A DNA stretch of 64,000 nt from Nocardia brasiliensis IFM 10847 (GCF_000710915.1 NZ_BAUA01000114.1:37279-101278), one strand, 5' to 3'; positions 1 through 6,777 are shown, counted from the stretch's first letter. Translations and numbers: made by a program. Notes: generated by a model not told the origin, from the sequence alone.

Positions 1-28
1 TATCGGTCGGGTGCGGTAGACCAGGGCA

Positions 29-232
29 TCAGCGGTAGTGGTGCGTGTGCTGTCGCGCTGCGGCTACATGCTCGGCCAGACGCGCTCCTGCGCTGTGCTC
101 GCCGATGTGGACGTGGTACGTCATGGCTGGTGTGTCGGCCTGCCGCTCGGCCATGCGGTCCGCGATGCGCTGCGCAAGCTTGGTGATCAGGCGATCAACC
201 AAGTCGAGTAGACGGCTACGCATCGCGTGCAC
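29..232 (-). CDS. small prophage protein, unknown function
   Basis: A 67-residue protein. The N-terminal half is a predicted amphipathic helix rich in Leu, Arg and Asp (LLDLVDRLITKLAQRIADRM); the tail is His-rich. No family is recognised. It is the last of a leftward chain of short genes that overlap by a few bases, and its start overlaps the end of the gene to its right by 17 bases. The helix could mediate self-association, but this is inference only. Confidence 0.5.
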   Translation of the reverse strand: MHAMRSRLLDLVDRLITKLAQRIADRMAERQADTPAMTYHVHIGEHSAGARLAEHVAAARQHTHHYR

Positions 233-446
233 TGTTCGACTCGGTGTCGACGGTGAACCTTTGCGGGAACGCGAAATGTTCGATGCCCCACGCGCGAGCG
301 ACCTGGCGCTGCTCTTCGGTCGGGTTGATCGAGAGCAGCGTGACCGCGCGTATCTCGCCGCCTGGCAGTCTGTTTACCACTGCACCGACAAGAGGATGCG
401 CAACGGGATCGCCTTCAGCTGCGGCGCGATGCCGATCGGGTGGCAC
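216..446 (-). CDS. small prophage protein, unknown function (start uncertain)
   Basis: Up to 76 residues. The convincing part is the C-terminal 50 residues (RLPGGEIRAVTLLSINPTEE onward), a regular alpha/beta-like stretch. The ATG at 446 would overlap the 34-codon gene at 374-478 by 73 bases. A GTG near 383, overlapping the TAA of that gene, is an alternative start without a clear Shine-Dalgarno sequence. No family is recognised. Confidence 0.45.
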   Translation of the reverse strand: MPPDRHRAAAEGDPVAHPLVGAVVNRLPGGEIRAVTLLSINPTEEQRQVARAWGIEHFAFPQRFTVDTESNSARDA

Positions 447-478
447 AGCATCGCGTGCACGATGGCGTACAGGTCCAT
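374..478 (-). CDS. 34-residue prophage peptide, MDLY type
   Basis: Starts with an ATG preceded by AAGGAG at 6-base spacing, and this start overlaps the upstream stop as TGATG. The N-terminus MDLYAIVHAMLCHPIG resembles that of the 56-residue protein two genes to the right (MDLYTTILEAGRAIYALLG). The two may be paralogues, this one truncated. It is mostly hydrophobic with a basic tail and could associate with membranes. The strong ribosome site and coupled start are the main support for a real gene. Confidence 0.5.
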   Translation of the reverse strand: MDLYAIVHAMLCHPIGIAPQLKAIPLRILLSVQW

Positions 479-642
479 CAGAACTCCTTGGGTGCTGTGC
501 CGTTCAGGCGTTTCAGGAGGTTCGTCCCGAGGCGCCCGGCCCCGCGGGCAGGCAGGTAGCAGCCGCCGTCGAGCAACCACACCGGTACCGAGTCGGGTGC
601 GACCATGTGGGGCTTGATGATTCCGCCTTGCGCGTACTCCAT
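478..642 (-). CDS. 54-residue prophage protein, unknown function
   Basis: The ATG at 642 overlaps the TGA of the gene to the right (TGATG), and a GAGGAG ribosome site lies 5 bases upstream; its own TGA overlaps the next ATG in the same way. The sequence contains MEYAQGGIIKPHMVAPDSVP followed by VWLLDGGCYLP. The GGII and GG.YLP pattern is common in small phage proteins next to virion genes (remembered similarity, not searched). No function is assigned. Confidence 0.55.
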   Translation of the reverse strand: MEYAQGGIIKPHMVAPDSVPVWLLDGGCYLPARGAGRLGTNLLKRLNGTAPKEF

Positions 643-812
643 CAGGTCTCCTCAAGTATTGGCTGGCTGACGTCGCTCATAACGGCGCTCGCGTTCAGGT
701 ACATCGCGCATTCGTCGGCAAGGTCGCCCCATCCGCAGTCGACGTCGAGCGGAATGCCGAGCAGCGCGTATATCGCTCGGCCGGCCTCAAGGATCGTGGT
801 GTATAGGTCCAT
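642..812 (-). CDS. 56-residue prophage protein, MDLY type
   Basis: The ATG start is set by AGGGAG 6 bases upstream. The N-terminal 20 residues form a hydrophobic helix (MDLYTTILEAGRAIYALLGI), followed by an acidic segment with CGWGDLADECAMYL. It shares its first residues with the shorter gene at 374-478. The stop is coupled to the next start by TGATG. No family is recognised. Confidence 0.55.
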   Translation of the reverse strand: MDLYTTILEAGRAIYALLGIPLDVDCGWGDLADECAMYLNASAVMSDVSQPILEET

Positions 813-953
813 CGAATCTCCCTGGCGGATGGAGGGGTTCGCAGCGCGCAGCTGCACCTACTCCACCGCTCGAGGATCAGGTCGAGGCGGTGGGATCGTG
901 GGCCGCTTTGCCGGGGCAATCCATCGGCGTGACGCGCTGCGAAGTTCTGGGGT

Positions 954-1193
954 TCAGCTCTGGGCGCGGGCAATGCCGGCGTTGGCCCAGAACATGACTT
1001 GTTCGAGGTTGGTGAGCGCGAGCGCCTTCTCCCGGCCGGGCGGCAGGTCGCGGTCGAGCTGGTGTGCGAGCGCCTTGCACTGTTCCCGCACCGCGGTGTG
1101 AGCGAGTTGCCGCTCGACCGTGTCGGCGGGGTGGAAGGCGAACCGGCGGTCGATGTCGCTCATCGAGGCCGGGTCGCTGTAGTTGTCGGTCAT
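954..1193 (-). CDS. Acb2-like anti-CBASS protein (Acb2/Tad1 hairpin family)
   Basis: A 79-residue protein. Residues about 17-76 match my memory of the Acb2/Tad1 hairpin family: an aromatic-His-Pro start (FAFHPAD), a first helix around VREQCKALAHQLD, a Pro turn, then REKALALTNLEQ and MFWANAGIAR. Characterised Acb2 proteins are phage-encoded hexameric sponges that bind cyclic di- and trinucleotides and so silence CBASS defence (and Thoeris for related Tad proteins). The ATG overlaps the stop of the 29-residue membrane peptide upstream (ATGA), so the two are probably co-translated. MSDIDRRF is an alternative start 10 residues in. Family assignment is fairly sure; ligand and activity are inference. 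Confidence 0.75.
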   Translation of the reverse strand: MTDNYSDPASMSDIDRRFAFHPADTVERQLAHTAVREQCKALAHQLDRDLPPGREKALALTNLEQVMFWANAGIARAQS

Positions 1194-1279
1194 CCGGCGA
1201 GTACGCCGATGATCGCGATAGCGATCTTGGCGAGTAGTTCCCACGGGACGAGCGAGAGCGCGGCGGACAGAGTAGCCAT
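1190..1279 (-). CDS. 29-residue hydrophobic peptide
   Basis: The ATG is preceded by GAAGGA at about 7-base spacing. The sequence is MATLSAALSLVPWELL followed by AKIAIAIIGVLAG, essentially a single membrane helix. The TGA overlaps the ATG of the Acb2-like gene. It could be a small membrane partner or simply a leader for coupling; no family is recognised. Confidence 0.5.
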   Translation of the reverse strand: MATLSAALSLVPWELLAKIAIAIIGVLAG

Positions 1280-1435
1280 GATGGTTCCTTCGATCGGAAG
1301 TATCGGCGTCCAGGGTTGGCCGGCGGCGCGCAGCGAACTCTCCTCGACCTGATGCGAGGATTGCGGAATCGTTGGATTCGTTGGAGTGCTTCGCCGTCTC
1401 GATGGGGAGGCGTTGACGTACCGCCGGGCCGACCG

Positions 1436-1510
1436 TAGCGAGGGCAGGATTTGAACCTGCGACCTGTGCGTTATGAGCGCACCGAGCTGACCGAGCTGCT
1501 CTACCTCGCG
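1436..1510 (-). tRNA. tRNA with CAU anticodon, initiator (fMet)-like
   Basis: A 75-base cloverleaf with T-loop TTCAAAT, anticodon loop CTCATAA and no encoded CCA. It resembles initiator rather than elongator tRNA-Met. The first acceptor position is a C1-U72 mismatch, as I recall for mycobacterial fMet tRNA. The D stem has the initiator-type A11-U24 pair, and the D stem, anticodon loop, variable loop and T arm follow the initiator pattern. The three anticodon-stem pairs 29-31 are G-C, C-G, G-C instead of the canonical three G-C. It lies in the prophage gene chain, 10 bases after an intrinsic terminator. Confidence 0.85.
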
Positions 1511-1514
1511 TCAA

Positions 1515-1552
1515 CGAAAAAGGACTGCGCCCCGATCTGGGGTGCAGTCCTT
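1515..1552 (-). terminator. intrinsic terminator upstream of the phage tRNA
   Basis: A 14-bp stem (AAGGACTGC plus four G-C pairs and one G-T) with a 5-base loop is followed on the minus strand by five T. It ends transcription from the genes to the right just before the tRNA, so the tRNA either has its own start or relies on read-through and processing. Confidence 0.75.
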
Positions 1553-1602
1553 CCGCACCCTAAGAGTGCGAGGGGGGACAAATCTTGTCAAGCGGGCTCG
1601 CC

Positions 1603-1797
1603 CTATCGGGGGCCCGATTGCCCATCGAGCTCCTCGACCCTGTCGGCCCACTCCCATATCGCGAGCAACGTATTAGCCTTGCGTACCTCCGGGTTCTCGG
1701 CGGCCCACCACGTATGTGCCTGCCATACCGCCGTGTTGAGTGCGCGCAGCGCCTCGACGAGCTCTGCGGCGGTTGGGCGTTCCGGCTTTTCGCTCAT
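1603..1797 (-). CDS. 64-residue Trp-rich prophage protein
   Basis: Predicted mostly helical, with five Trp (WQAHTWWAAENPEV and LLAIWEWADRVEEL). No family is recognised. The ATG overlaps the previous stop (ATGA). It is the last coding gene before the terminator and tRNA. Confidence 0.6.
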   Translation of the reverse strand: MSEKPERPTAAELVEALRALNTAVWQAHTWWAAENPEVRKANTLLAIWEWADRVEELDGQSGPR

Positions 1798-2102
1798 GCC
1801 ATTCCTTTCGATCGCCCGTCGAACTCGGTGTGCGCGCACTCCTCGCCCATTGCGGGCACGTAGATAGTGTGTCCGCAGCCTGGCGTGCGGCAGTAGTAGG
1901 TGCGGTGGAAGCCGTTCGGGGAGTTGAGGCACGCCGCCGAGGCGACCGTCACTTGGTTCGGGCCGAGCGCGTGGCCGTTGCGGCAATGCGTCGGCGCCGG
2001 GTGCGCCCACCGGCCCGGCGCGGTCTCGTAAAGCGCCAATGGGTCGAGGTTGGTGCGGCCGTCGAGAGCGAACGTGGGCGTCCAATCGCTCTTGTCGGTC
2101 AT
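1794..2102 (-). CDS. zinc-ribbon-like prophage protein
   Basis: A 102-residue protein with Cys and His at residues 40-44 (CRNGH), C58, C71, C76 and C89. The spacing suggests two knuckles of a treble-clef or zinc-ribbon fold. Such small metal-binding proteins are frequent in actinophage early regions. Both ends are coupled to neighbours by 4-base overlaps. Specific function unknown. Confidence 0.6.
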   Translation of the reverse strand: MTDKSDWTPTFALDGRTNLDPLALYETAPGRWAHPAPTHCRNGHALGPNQVTVASAACLNSPNGFHRTYYCRTPGCGHTIYVPAMGEECAHTEFDGRSKGMA

Positions 2103-2566
2103 GTCACTCCGGTCACTTTCAGCACGGTGTATGGGTCGTTGATGTGCGCTCGGGAGCCTACGACCATGAAGGCGTTTCTCAGCCGGTCGTCGCCCCAGAG
2201 TCTCACGCGCGGCCGCCGGAACGCGTTCTCGACTGCGAGGTCGAACAGCGCGGCCTCGAGCAGGCCGAGCGGTGGCGCGAGGCTCGGATGCTCGGCGGCG
2301 AGCGCGCACCGCTCGGCGGTGGCGGTAGCCGGGCCGCGTTCGGGTGCCCCGAAATAGGCGGTTGGGACGACGGGCCACTCGTCGAGCGGATCATCGGGGA
2401 CCTGCCAGGGATTCAGGCGCGCGTTTTGCAGGGCGAGCATCGCCAGCCGCGCGTAGCGGGCAGGGCCGAGCGGGTGCGCCCGTGCGAACGCTGAGACAGC
2501 TTCGAGTATGCGGGCGGTTTCGGCTCCAGAGAGACGGAAGCCCGATACCTCGATGAGTTCGTTCAT
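2099..2566 (-). CDS. prophage protein, unknown function
   Basis: A 155-residue protein. The start is supported by AAGGAGA 6 bases upstream and by 4-base overlap with the preceding gene. Mixed alpha/beta composition, no Cys cluster, no membrane segment, and no family recognised. Confidence 0.6.
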   Translation of the reverse strand: MNELIEVSGFRLSGAETARILEAVSAFARAHPLGPARYARLAMLALQNARLNPWQVPDDPLDEWPVVPTAYFGAPERGPATATAERCALAAEHPSLAPPLGLLEAALFDLAVENAFRRPRVRLWGDDRLRNAFMVVGSRAHINDPYTVLKVTGVT

Positions 2567-3339
2567 GCTGCGTCTCCTTCGCTCGTTTGTTTCGGTCGCC
2601 GTCCGGTGCGCTGGTGGGCGGCGAGAACGTCGCCGAGCCGGTAGAAACGTGTCTCGCCGTCTCGGGCAGCCACCTCGAGCCCGCGTTTGGCGAGGTAGCG
2701 CACACGGTCCCGGTTGAGTCCGCGGCCGATATCGCCGAGTCCGGCGGCGATCCGTTCTACCTGGTCGGCGGTGAGCACGCTGTTGTTGGCGGCGCGTAGC
2801 CGGGCTTCGGTCACGACTACGACGTCCTCGGCGGGCAGGTCGACGATGTCTCGGCATCCCCGGACCGCGGCGAGGATATCGACATACATCCGGTGGGCGT
2901 GCTCGGTCATCGCGAACGGGATCAGGTGCCGATCGAGCCAGCGGGCGAGTTCGAGGGTGGTCGGCGGCTCGGGGATCGCCGGCAGCGTGGCGCCGGGTTG
3001 TAGCGGTCCAACGAATTCGCCGGGCACCCAAACGAGGGATAGCCAGGCGCGCGGGGTGGGTTCGGCGGCCGCGGCTGGTTCGTACGCGATATGCCGTTGT
3101 TCGAGGACGGCGCGCACCGCGGTGTAGAGCTCCCAGTGCAGGGCCTGGCGGGCGGCGAACGCGTCGAGGTCGATTGGGGGGCGCGACGCGGGCACGCCGC
3201 GGCTGCCCACACCAGCCTTGCCGCGTACGCCTTGGCGGGCGACGGTGACAGCGAGGTCGTCGAGGACGCCGGGTAGCGCCCTGAGTTGTTTCATCAGCTC
3301 GGACATCTCGGGCCGCGTCAGGAACAGATCGCCGCTCAT
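2563..3339 (-). CDS. prophage protein with C-terminal helix-turn-helix
   Basis: 258 residues. The first 185 are mainly helical and not recognised. Residues about 195-250 (GLNRDRVRYLAKRGLEVAAR then TRFYRLGDVLAAH) have the layout of a MerR/excisionase-type winged helix: a recognition helix followed by a short wing and the 'RLGDVLA' helix. It probably binds DNA. It overlaps both neighbours by 4 bases. Confidence 0.6.
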   Translation of the reverse strand: MSGDLFLTRPEMSELMKQLRALPGVLDDLAVTVARQGVRGKAGVGSRGVPASRPPIDLDAFAARQALHWELYTAVRAVLEQRHIAYEPAAAAEPTPRAWLSLVWVPGEFVGPLQPGATLPAIPEPPTTLELARWLDRHLIPFAMTEHAHRMYVDILAAVRGCRDIVDLPAEDVVVVTEARLRAANNSVLTADQVERIAAGLGDIGRGLNRDRVRYLAKRGLEVAARDGETRFYRLGDVLAAHQRTGRRPKQTSEGDAA

Positions 3340-3596
3340 AGCGGCCCCCGCCGGCCGAACACGAAATCGGTGAGTCCGTCGATGAATCCGCGGATCATCT
3401 CGCCGAAGAGCGTCCGGTTGTCATCCGGGACAACCGGAACCGGCGGCGGGGGTGGTTGTACTGGCGTCATATGTGACGCTGGTGCCGAAATCCCTGAATT
3501 CGGTTCGTGTGATGTCGGCGATACTGGCGTGCGTTGATATCGGGCCGCGCCAGGCAGGCCGAGCACGTCGCGCTCGTAATTCTCGTACCAAGCCAT
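3336..3596 (-). CDS. proline-rich small prophage protein
   Basis: 86 residues. The start is preceded by AGAGGTG. An N-terminal aromatic/acidic segment is followed by a linker with PVQPPPPPVPVVP and a C-terminal amphipathic helix (FGEMIRGFIDGLTDFVFG). No family is recognised. The poly-Pro linker suggests two short interaction motifs held apart. Confidence 0.55.
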   Translation of the reverse strand: MAWYENYERDVLGLPGAARYQRTPVSPTSHEPNSGISAPASHMTPVQPPPPPVPVVPDDNRTLFGEMIRGFIDGLTDFVFGRRGPL

Positions 3597-3598
3597 TG

Positions 3599-3838
3599 CT
3601 ACACCTCTTCCCAGAATCCCGACCAGCGGTTGAACTGACGATTGCCGTGCTCGGTGCTCACGGTCACGGTTGCCCGGCGGAAATCGACGCTGCAACCGCC
3701 GATTTGGAGTACCGGCGGCCAGATCGGCCCATCGGCGACGTTCCGCACGACGATGCGTGCCGGGCGTTTCCGGCCTTGCCCCCGCTGTTTCATACGCGGG
3801 AAGAACTCGGGCCACCGCGGTTTCTGCCTGCTGCTCAC
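3599..3838 (-). CDS. basic prophage protein, unknown function
   Basis: A 79-residue basic protein starting at a GTG that overlaps the rusA-like stop as GTGA. The N-terminal third is rich in Arg and Lys; the rest looks like a small beta domain (IVVRNV, VLQIGG, ATVTVST). It may bind nucleic acid (inference). Confidence 0.55.
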   Translation of the reverse strand: MSSRQKPRWPEFFPRMKQRGQGRKRPARIVVRNVADGPIWPPVLQIGGCSVDFRRATVTVSTEHGNRQFNRWSGFWEEV

Positions 3839-4425
3839 GGGCTGACCTCCTCGGCGGTTGAAATGACGGCGATCCATACGCCGGGGGTCTCGCCGATTTC
3901 GGCGAGGCGTTTGCGGGCGAGGATCTCGGTTACCTGTGCGTCGTCGCCGAACGCGATGCCGGTGAGGGCGTCGAGGATGGCGCGGGTGAGCTTGTCGAGA
4001 TCGGGTTTCTTGACCGCGGGCGGGGTGCGCCGCTTGGGGGTCGAGACCGGCCGGGGCCGCACGAATTCGAGCGCGACGGACACCGGGCCGGTGAGCACAG
4101 GGAATCCGTGGCGGTGCGCGGCGAGGGCGACGCGTTCGCGCCAGGGGCCGACGAGCTTGGAGGATTCGACCATGCGCCCGCCGCCGACGTGCCGCTTGCT
4201 GCCCTGCGGGGCGGCGTCGCCGGGCACGAACAGCGAGGTCTCGCTCACCTGGGCAGGCGGACGCACGCCAGCGGTTGCCATGGCATCGGCAACGTGGGCA
4301 GACCAGCTAGCCAGGTTCGGAGCCTCACTACCGCACAGGCAATGTCCGGAGATGTACTCCGGGAAGTGCTCGGCGATCAACCCGGCGAGGGTGTCGCGGT
4401 CACTGGCCGCCTCGTTGTTGCTCAT
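3835..4425 (-). CDS. rusA: RusA-family Holliday junction endonuclease
   Basis: 196 residues. Residues about 70-190 carry the RusA fold, with the signature KKPDLDKLTRAILDALTG and the nearby acidic pair GDDAQV; these Asp residues bind the catalytic metal in RusA. The N-terminal 65 residues include a CxC pair (HCLCGSE) and are an extension beyond the roughly 120-residue core. RusA dimers resolve four-way junctions, consistent with the RecE/RecT recombination genes in the same transcript. Starts by ATGA overlap. Confidence 0.8.
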   Translation of the reverse strand: MSNNEAASDRDTLAGLIAEHFPEYISGHCLCGSEAPNLASWSAHVADAMATAGVRPPAQVSETSLFVPGDAAPQGSKRHVGGGRMVESSKLVGPWRERVALAAHRHGFPVLTGPVSVALEFVRPRPVSTPKRRTPPAVKKPDLDKLTRAILDALTGIAFGDDAQVTEILARKRLAEIGETPGVWIAVISTAEEVSP

Positions 4426-4712
4426 GCCCGCTCCGAAGGTCTGGTCAGGTCGTAGATATGCACAACGTCGAGCTCCCACTCCTCGTCGATGAGGATTCGG
4501 TTGAGGTGCGTACCGCAGGCGAACCATCGGGTGATGAACTCAAGGTCCCCGCGTATGTCGAAAGTCCCTTCAGCTCGGGCTATCGACCACCGCGCGAACG
4601 CTTCGCACCGGTCGCATTTCGGGTAGTGCGGGTCCGGGTCATCGACCGACGACCAAGCCCACGAAGGCTTCCGAGCCCCGCTATGCCCCAGTGTGTCGCG
4701 GTCACTGGCCAT
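4422..4712 (-). CDS. Cys-containing prophage protein, unknown function
   Basis: 96 residues with KCDRC near residue 30 and a later ACGTH, which could form one zinc site. The start region shares an identical 18-base run with the rusA start region 300 bases away, giving both proteins the stretch ASDRDTL. No family is recognised. Confidence 0.55.
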   Translation of the reverse strand: MASDRDTLGHSGARKPSWAWSSVDDPDPHYPKCDRCEAFARWSIARAEGTFDIRGDLEFITRWFACGTHLNRILIDEEWELDVVHIYDLTRPSERA

Positions 4713-4869
4713 CGGTGGCCACCTCGATTTCGTCAACCGCGCAGGGATCGAACGGAACGATGCCGCCAGGCACGATCTCGAGCAGCCCCGTTCCGTTGCA
4801 TTCGTCGCACCAGCCCGTACCCGTGCTGTCGCCGCTTCCGCCACAGGCTTCACATTCGAACGGGTTCAT
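4702..4869 (-). CDS. DnaJ-type zinc-finger small protein
   Basis: 55 residues with two CxxCxGxG-type repeats (CEACGGSG and CDECNGTG), the pattern of the DnaJ central zinc domain. No J domain is present. Single zinc fingers of this kind are common in actinophages. It overlaps the next gene by 11 bases and the previous one by 4. Confidence 0.6.
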   Translation of the reverse strand: MNPFECEACGGSGDSTGTGWCDECNGTGLLEIVPGGIVPFDPCAVDEIEVATDGQ

Positions 4870-5216
4870 ACGCGTCCTTCCGGTTCGTAGTCGCGGCAGG
4901 CGGGCCACCACGCACGGATGTCGGATGATTCGCACGCCGAAACTCGAATGCCCTCGCCGAACATGCATTTCGGGTATGTACGGCCGTGGTGGGTGGTGAG
5001 CACGCGGAATCGGCAGCTGCCGCAGCGCAGTCCGTCACCCTCGCGGCCCCGGGCGGCCTCGGGGTGCAGGGCGAGGTTGCCGAGCGGGTGAGCACCGCAG
5101 GCGATTCGCCGCTCGACCAGGCGTGCTCGCTTCTGCCCGCGGGTCAACTCCTCTGCGGTCGGCTCAGCGGGCCGAGTGCCGGCGGGAAGGTCGAACAGGG
5201 CGGGTTCAGACGTCAT
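4866..5216 (-). CDS. zinc-binding-like prophage protein with N-terminal LFDL motif
   Basis: 116 residues. The N-terminus contains EPALFDLP, encoded by a 19-base run identical to one at the end of the gene at 6273-6716. Cys at 40, 65, 68 (CGSC), 84, 95 and 107 suggest one or two metal sites. A GTG one codon earlier is an alternative start. The LFDL motif could bind a sliding clamp (see findings). Confidence 0.6.
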   Translation of the reverse strand: MTSEPALFDLPAGTRPAEPTAEELTRGQKRARLVERRIACGAHPLGNLALHPEAARGREGDGLRCGSCRFRVLTTHHGRTYPKCMFGEGIRVSACESSDIRAWWPACRDYEPEGRV

Positions 5217-5424
5217 CACGTTCGGCTCTCGCGATGGCGGCGCGTGCCCGCGCGCTGATGTTGGCCGGGTTGTAGTCGGTGCCGGTGGGCTCGCGCCGCG
5301 GCCGATGGATCGGGCACGGACGTTGTACGTCGGCGTCTTCGGGGGTGAGCCAGCCGCCGCGGCGGCAGCGGTACGGGCAAGTCTCCTGTGGCGGGATGGG
5401 TTCGCCGGTCCGGTCGAGCGTCAT
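5206..5424 (-). CDS. small prophage protein with Cys pairs
   Basis: 72 residues with ETCPYRC and RPCPIHR, a possible CxxxC...CxxH metal site, followed by a basic helix (ISARARAAIARAERDD). It overlaps both neighbours. No family is recognised. Confidence 0.55.
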   Translation of the reverse strand: MTLDRTGEPIPPQETCPYRCRRGGWLTPEDADVQRPCPIHRPRREPTGTDYNPANISARARAAIARAERDDV

Positions 5425-5891
5425 CTCGGCCCGTCCATCGGTGTGCCGTGTTCAGGGCAGCCGGGCATTCCGCAGGTGACCCGCGGCCAGTGCATGGCGG
5501 GTGCTGGTGCTGGCTGCTCGGCGCCGGTATCGAGCCCGGCGAAGTCGGGCTGCTCGTTCGCTTCCTCGTCGGCGTCGCACCCCGGGCAGGAGTCGGTCAG
5601 GTAGTAGTCGTGCGGACAGTGCGTGCGGGAGGCGACGGCGCGGCCGGGGCCGCTGATGAAGAAGTCCGGCCACCGGCGCACGTCGGCGAGGGTGGGGGCG
5701 TCCTTGGCGAGCACGTCGGCCGGTGGCCGCGGGATCGTGAGGTGCCGGGCGTACAGGTCGCGAACCTGGGCGTCGTCCCAGGCTGAAATTGTGGTTCCGC
5801 ATGCGCATTCGGCGCGGCGTCGCGGGCGTCCGAACAGCTGTATACCGGGACCGATGGGTCCGAGCGCGCAGGGCGTGATGTCAAACGCCAT
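5421..5891 (-). CDS. Cys-rich prophage protein, unknown function
   Basis: 156 residues with three short Cys clusters: CACG near residue 30, HCPHDYYL...CPGC near 90-105, and CGMPGCPEHG near the C-terminus. They look like independent zinc knuckles. The region between the first two is helical with ADVRRWPDFFISGPG. No family is recognised. Confidence 0.55.
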   Translation of the reverse strand: MAFDITPCALGPIGPGIQLFGRPRRRAECACGTTISAWDDAQVRDLYARHLTIPRPPADVLAKDAPTLADVRRWPDFFISGPGRAVASRTHCPHDYYLTDSCPGCDADEEANEQPDFAGLDTGAEQPAPAPAMHWPRVTCGMPGCPEHGTPMDGPR

Positions 5892-6261
5892 GGCTCGCCT
5901 CGGCGGGTGCGTCGCCGGGCAGGTACACGTCGTGCATCGGCGGGCCGTAGTTGTCGAGGTCGTCGAGGTCGTACTCGCAGAAGTCGCAGCAGTCGCGGTC
6001 GCTGTCGGCCTCGTTGTGAATCCAGCTCAGCTCCGCGACGGCGATCCGGGCCTCGCCGTGGCGGTCGACGGTGACGGTGACGGCGTGGTCTGCGTCGACG
6101 TAGGTTGCGGTCGTGAGCCCGGTGTCGCTGCGCTGGATACCGAAATCGGCGGGCGTGATGGGTTCCGCGACGTCGTGTGCGATGGCGAACTCACAGGCTC
6201 GGGCGAGGGCGCGCTCGAGTGGGGTCGGTTCGGCGGGCGGTGTGGTTGAAACTTCAGTCAT
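5881..6261 (-). CDS. acidic prophage protein, unknown function
   Basis: A 126-residue strongly acidic protein. The middle looks like a beta sheet (TATYVDADHAVTVTVDRHGE); a Cys group CCDFC lies in the acidic tail. The overall charge could suit a DNA-mimic or partner-binding role, but this is speculation. The start overlaps the next gene's region by 11 bases. Confidence 0.5.
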   Translation of the reverse strand: MTEVSTTPPAEPTPLERALARACEFAIAHDVAEPITPADFGIQRSDTGLTTATYVDADHAVTVTVDRHGEARIAVAELSWIHNEADSDRDCCDFCEYDLDDLDNYGPPMHDVYLPGDAPAEASHGV

Positions 6262-6272
6262 CAGCGTGCATT

Positions 6273-6716
6273 TCAGGCGAGGTCGAACAGGGCGGGTTGT
6301 GGGTCATCTGCATCGATGGCGGCGAGGGTGAGCCGGTCGAGTGCGTCGAGGTCGCGGGTCGGCATTCGCCAGTGCGTGAGGGCGCGGGCGCGCAGGTCGG
6401 CGGGCAGGCTCAGGCACCATCGGTGTAGCCGCTCGTAGCTGATCGAGGTGTGCCGCAGCAGGGCGCCGGCGCGCCATTGGATGGGCTCGCCCTCGGGCCG
6501 GTAGGAGTTCGGTCCGGCCCAGCGGACCGGAATCCATTCGTGCCATTCGCCGGTGATCGCGGTCGAGCCGAACCGGTAGCCGAATCCGGCTCCCCCGCCG
6601 CTGACGTGGCTCGTGCGCAGACAGTCGATCTCGGCATCGGGGCTGGCGAGGCAGGGGCCGAGCTTGTGTGCGACGCGGCGCATCAGGTCGCGTTGGTCGG
6701 CGGTGAGCTCAACCAT
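6273..6716 (-). CDS. prophage protein ending in QPALFDLA
   Basis: 147 residues. A helical N-terminus (ADQRDLMRRVAHKLG), a central beta-rich part and a helical C-terminus. The last residues, QPALFDLA, fit the relaxed sliding-clamp-binding pattern Q-x-x-L-F. The same PALFDL is at the N-terminus of the protein at 4866-5216. The phage also encodes a clamp-like protein. No enzyme family is recognised. Confidence 0.55.
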   Translation of the reverse strand: MVELTADQRDLMRRVAHKLGPCLASPDAEIDCLRTSHVSGGGAGFGYRFGSTAITGEWHEWIPVRWAGPNSYRPEGEPIQWRAGALLRHTSISYERLHRWCLSLPADLRARALTHWRMPTRDLDALDRLTLAAIDADDPQPALFDLA

Positions 6717-6777
6717 GGTCGAGCTCGTCCCGGTCGGTGATCGCGGCGAGCTGCTCGGCGACTGTGGGCTCAGGCAT
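6709..6777 (-). CDS. 22-residue coupled peptide
   Basis: A short frame MPEPTVAEQLAAITDRDELD plus two residues. It starts 5 bases after AGGAAC and its TGA overlaps the next start. It may be a leader for translation of the 147-residue protein. It is the first reading frame left of the iteron region. Confidence 0.35.
   Translation of the reverse strand: MPEPTVAEQLAAITDRDELDHG

Noticed and set aside
877..921. 15-codon frame MDCPGKAAHDPTAST between the MDLY gene and the Acb2-like gene
   Set aside because: No clear ribosome site and too short to judge. Not reported as a gene.
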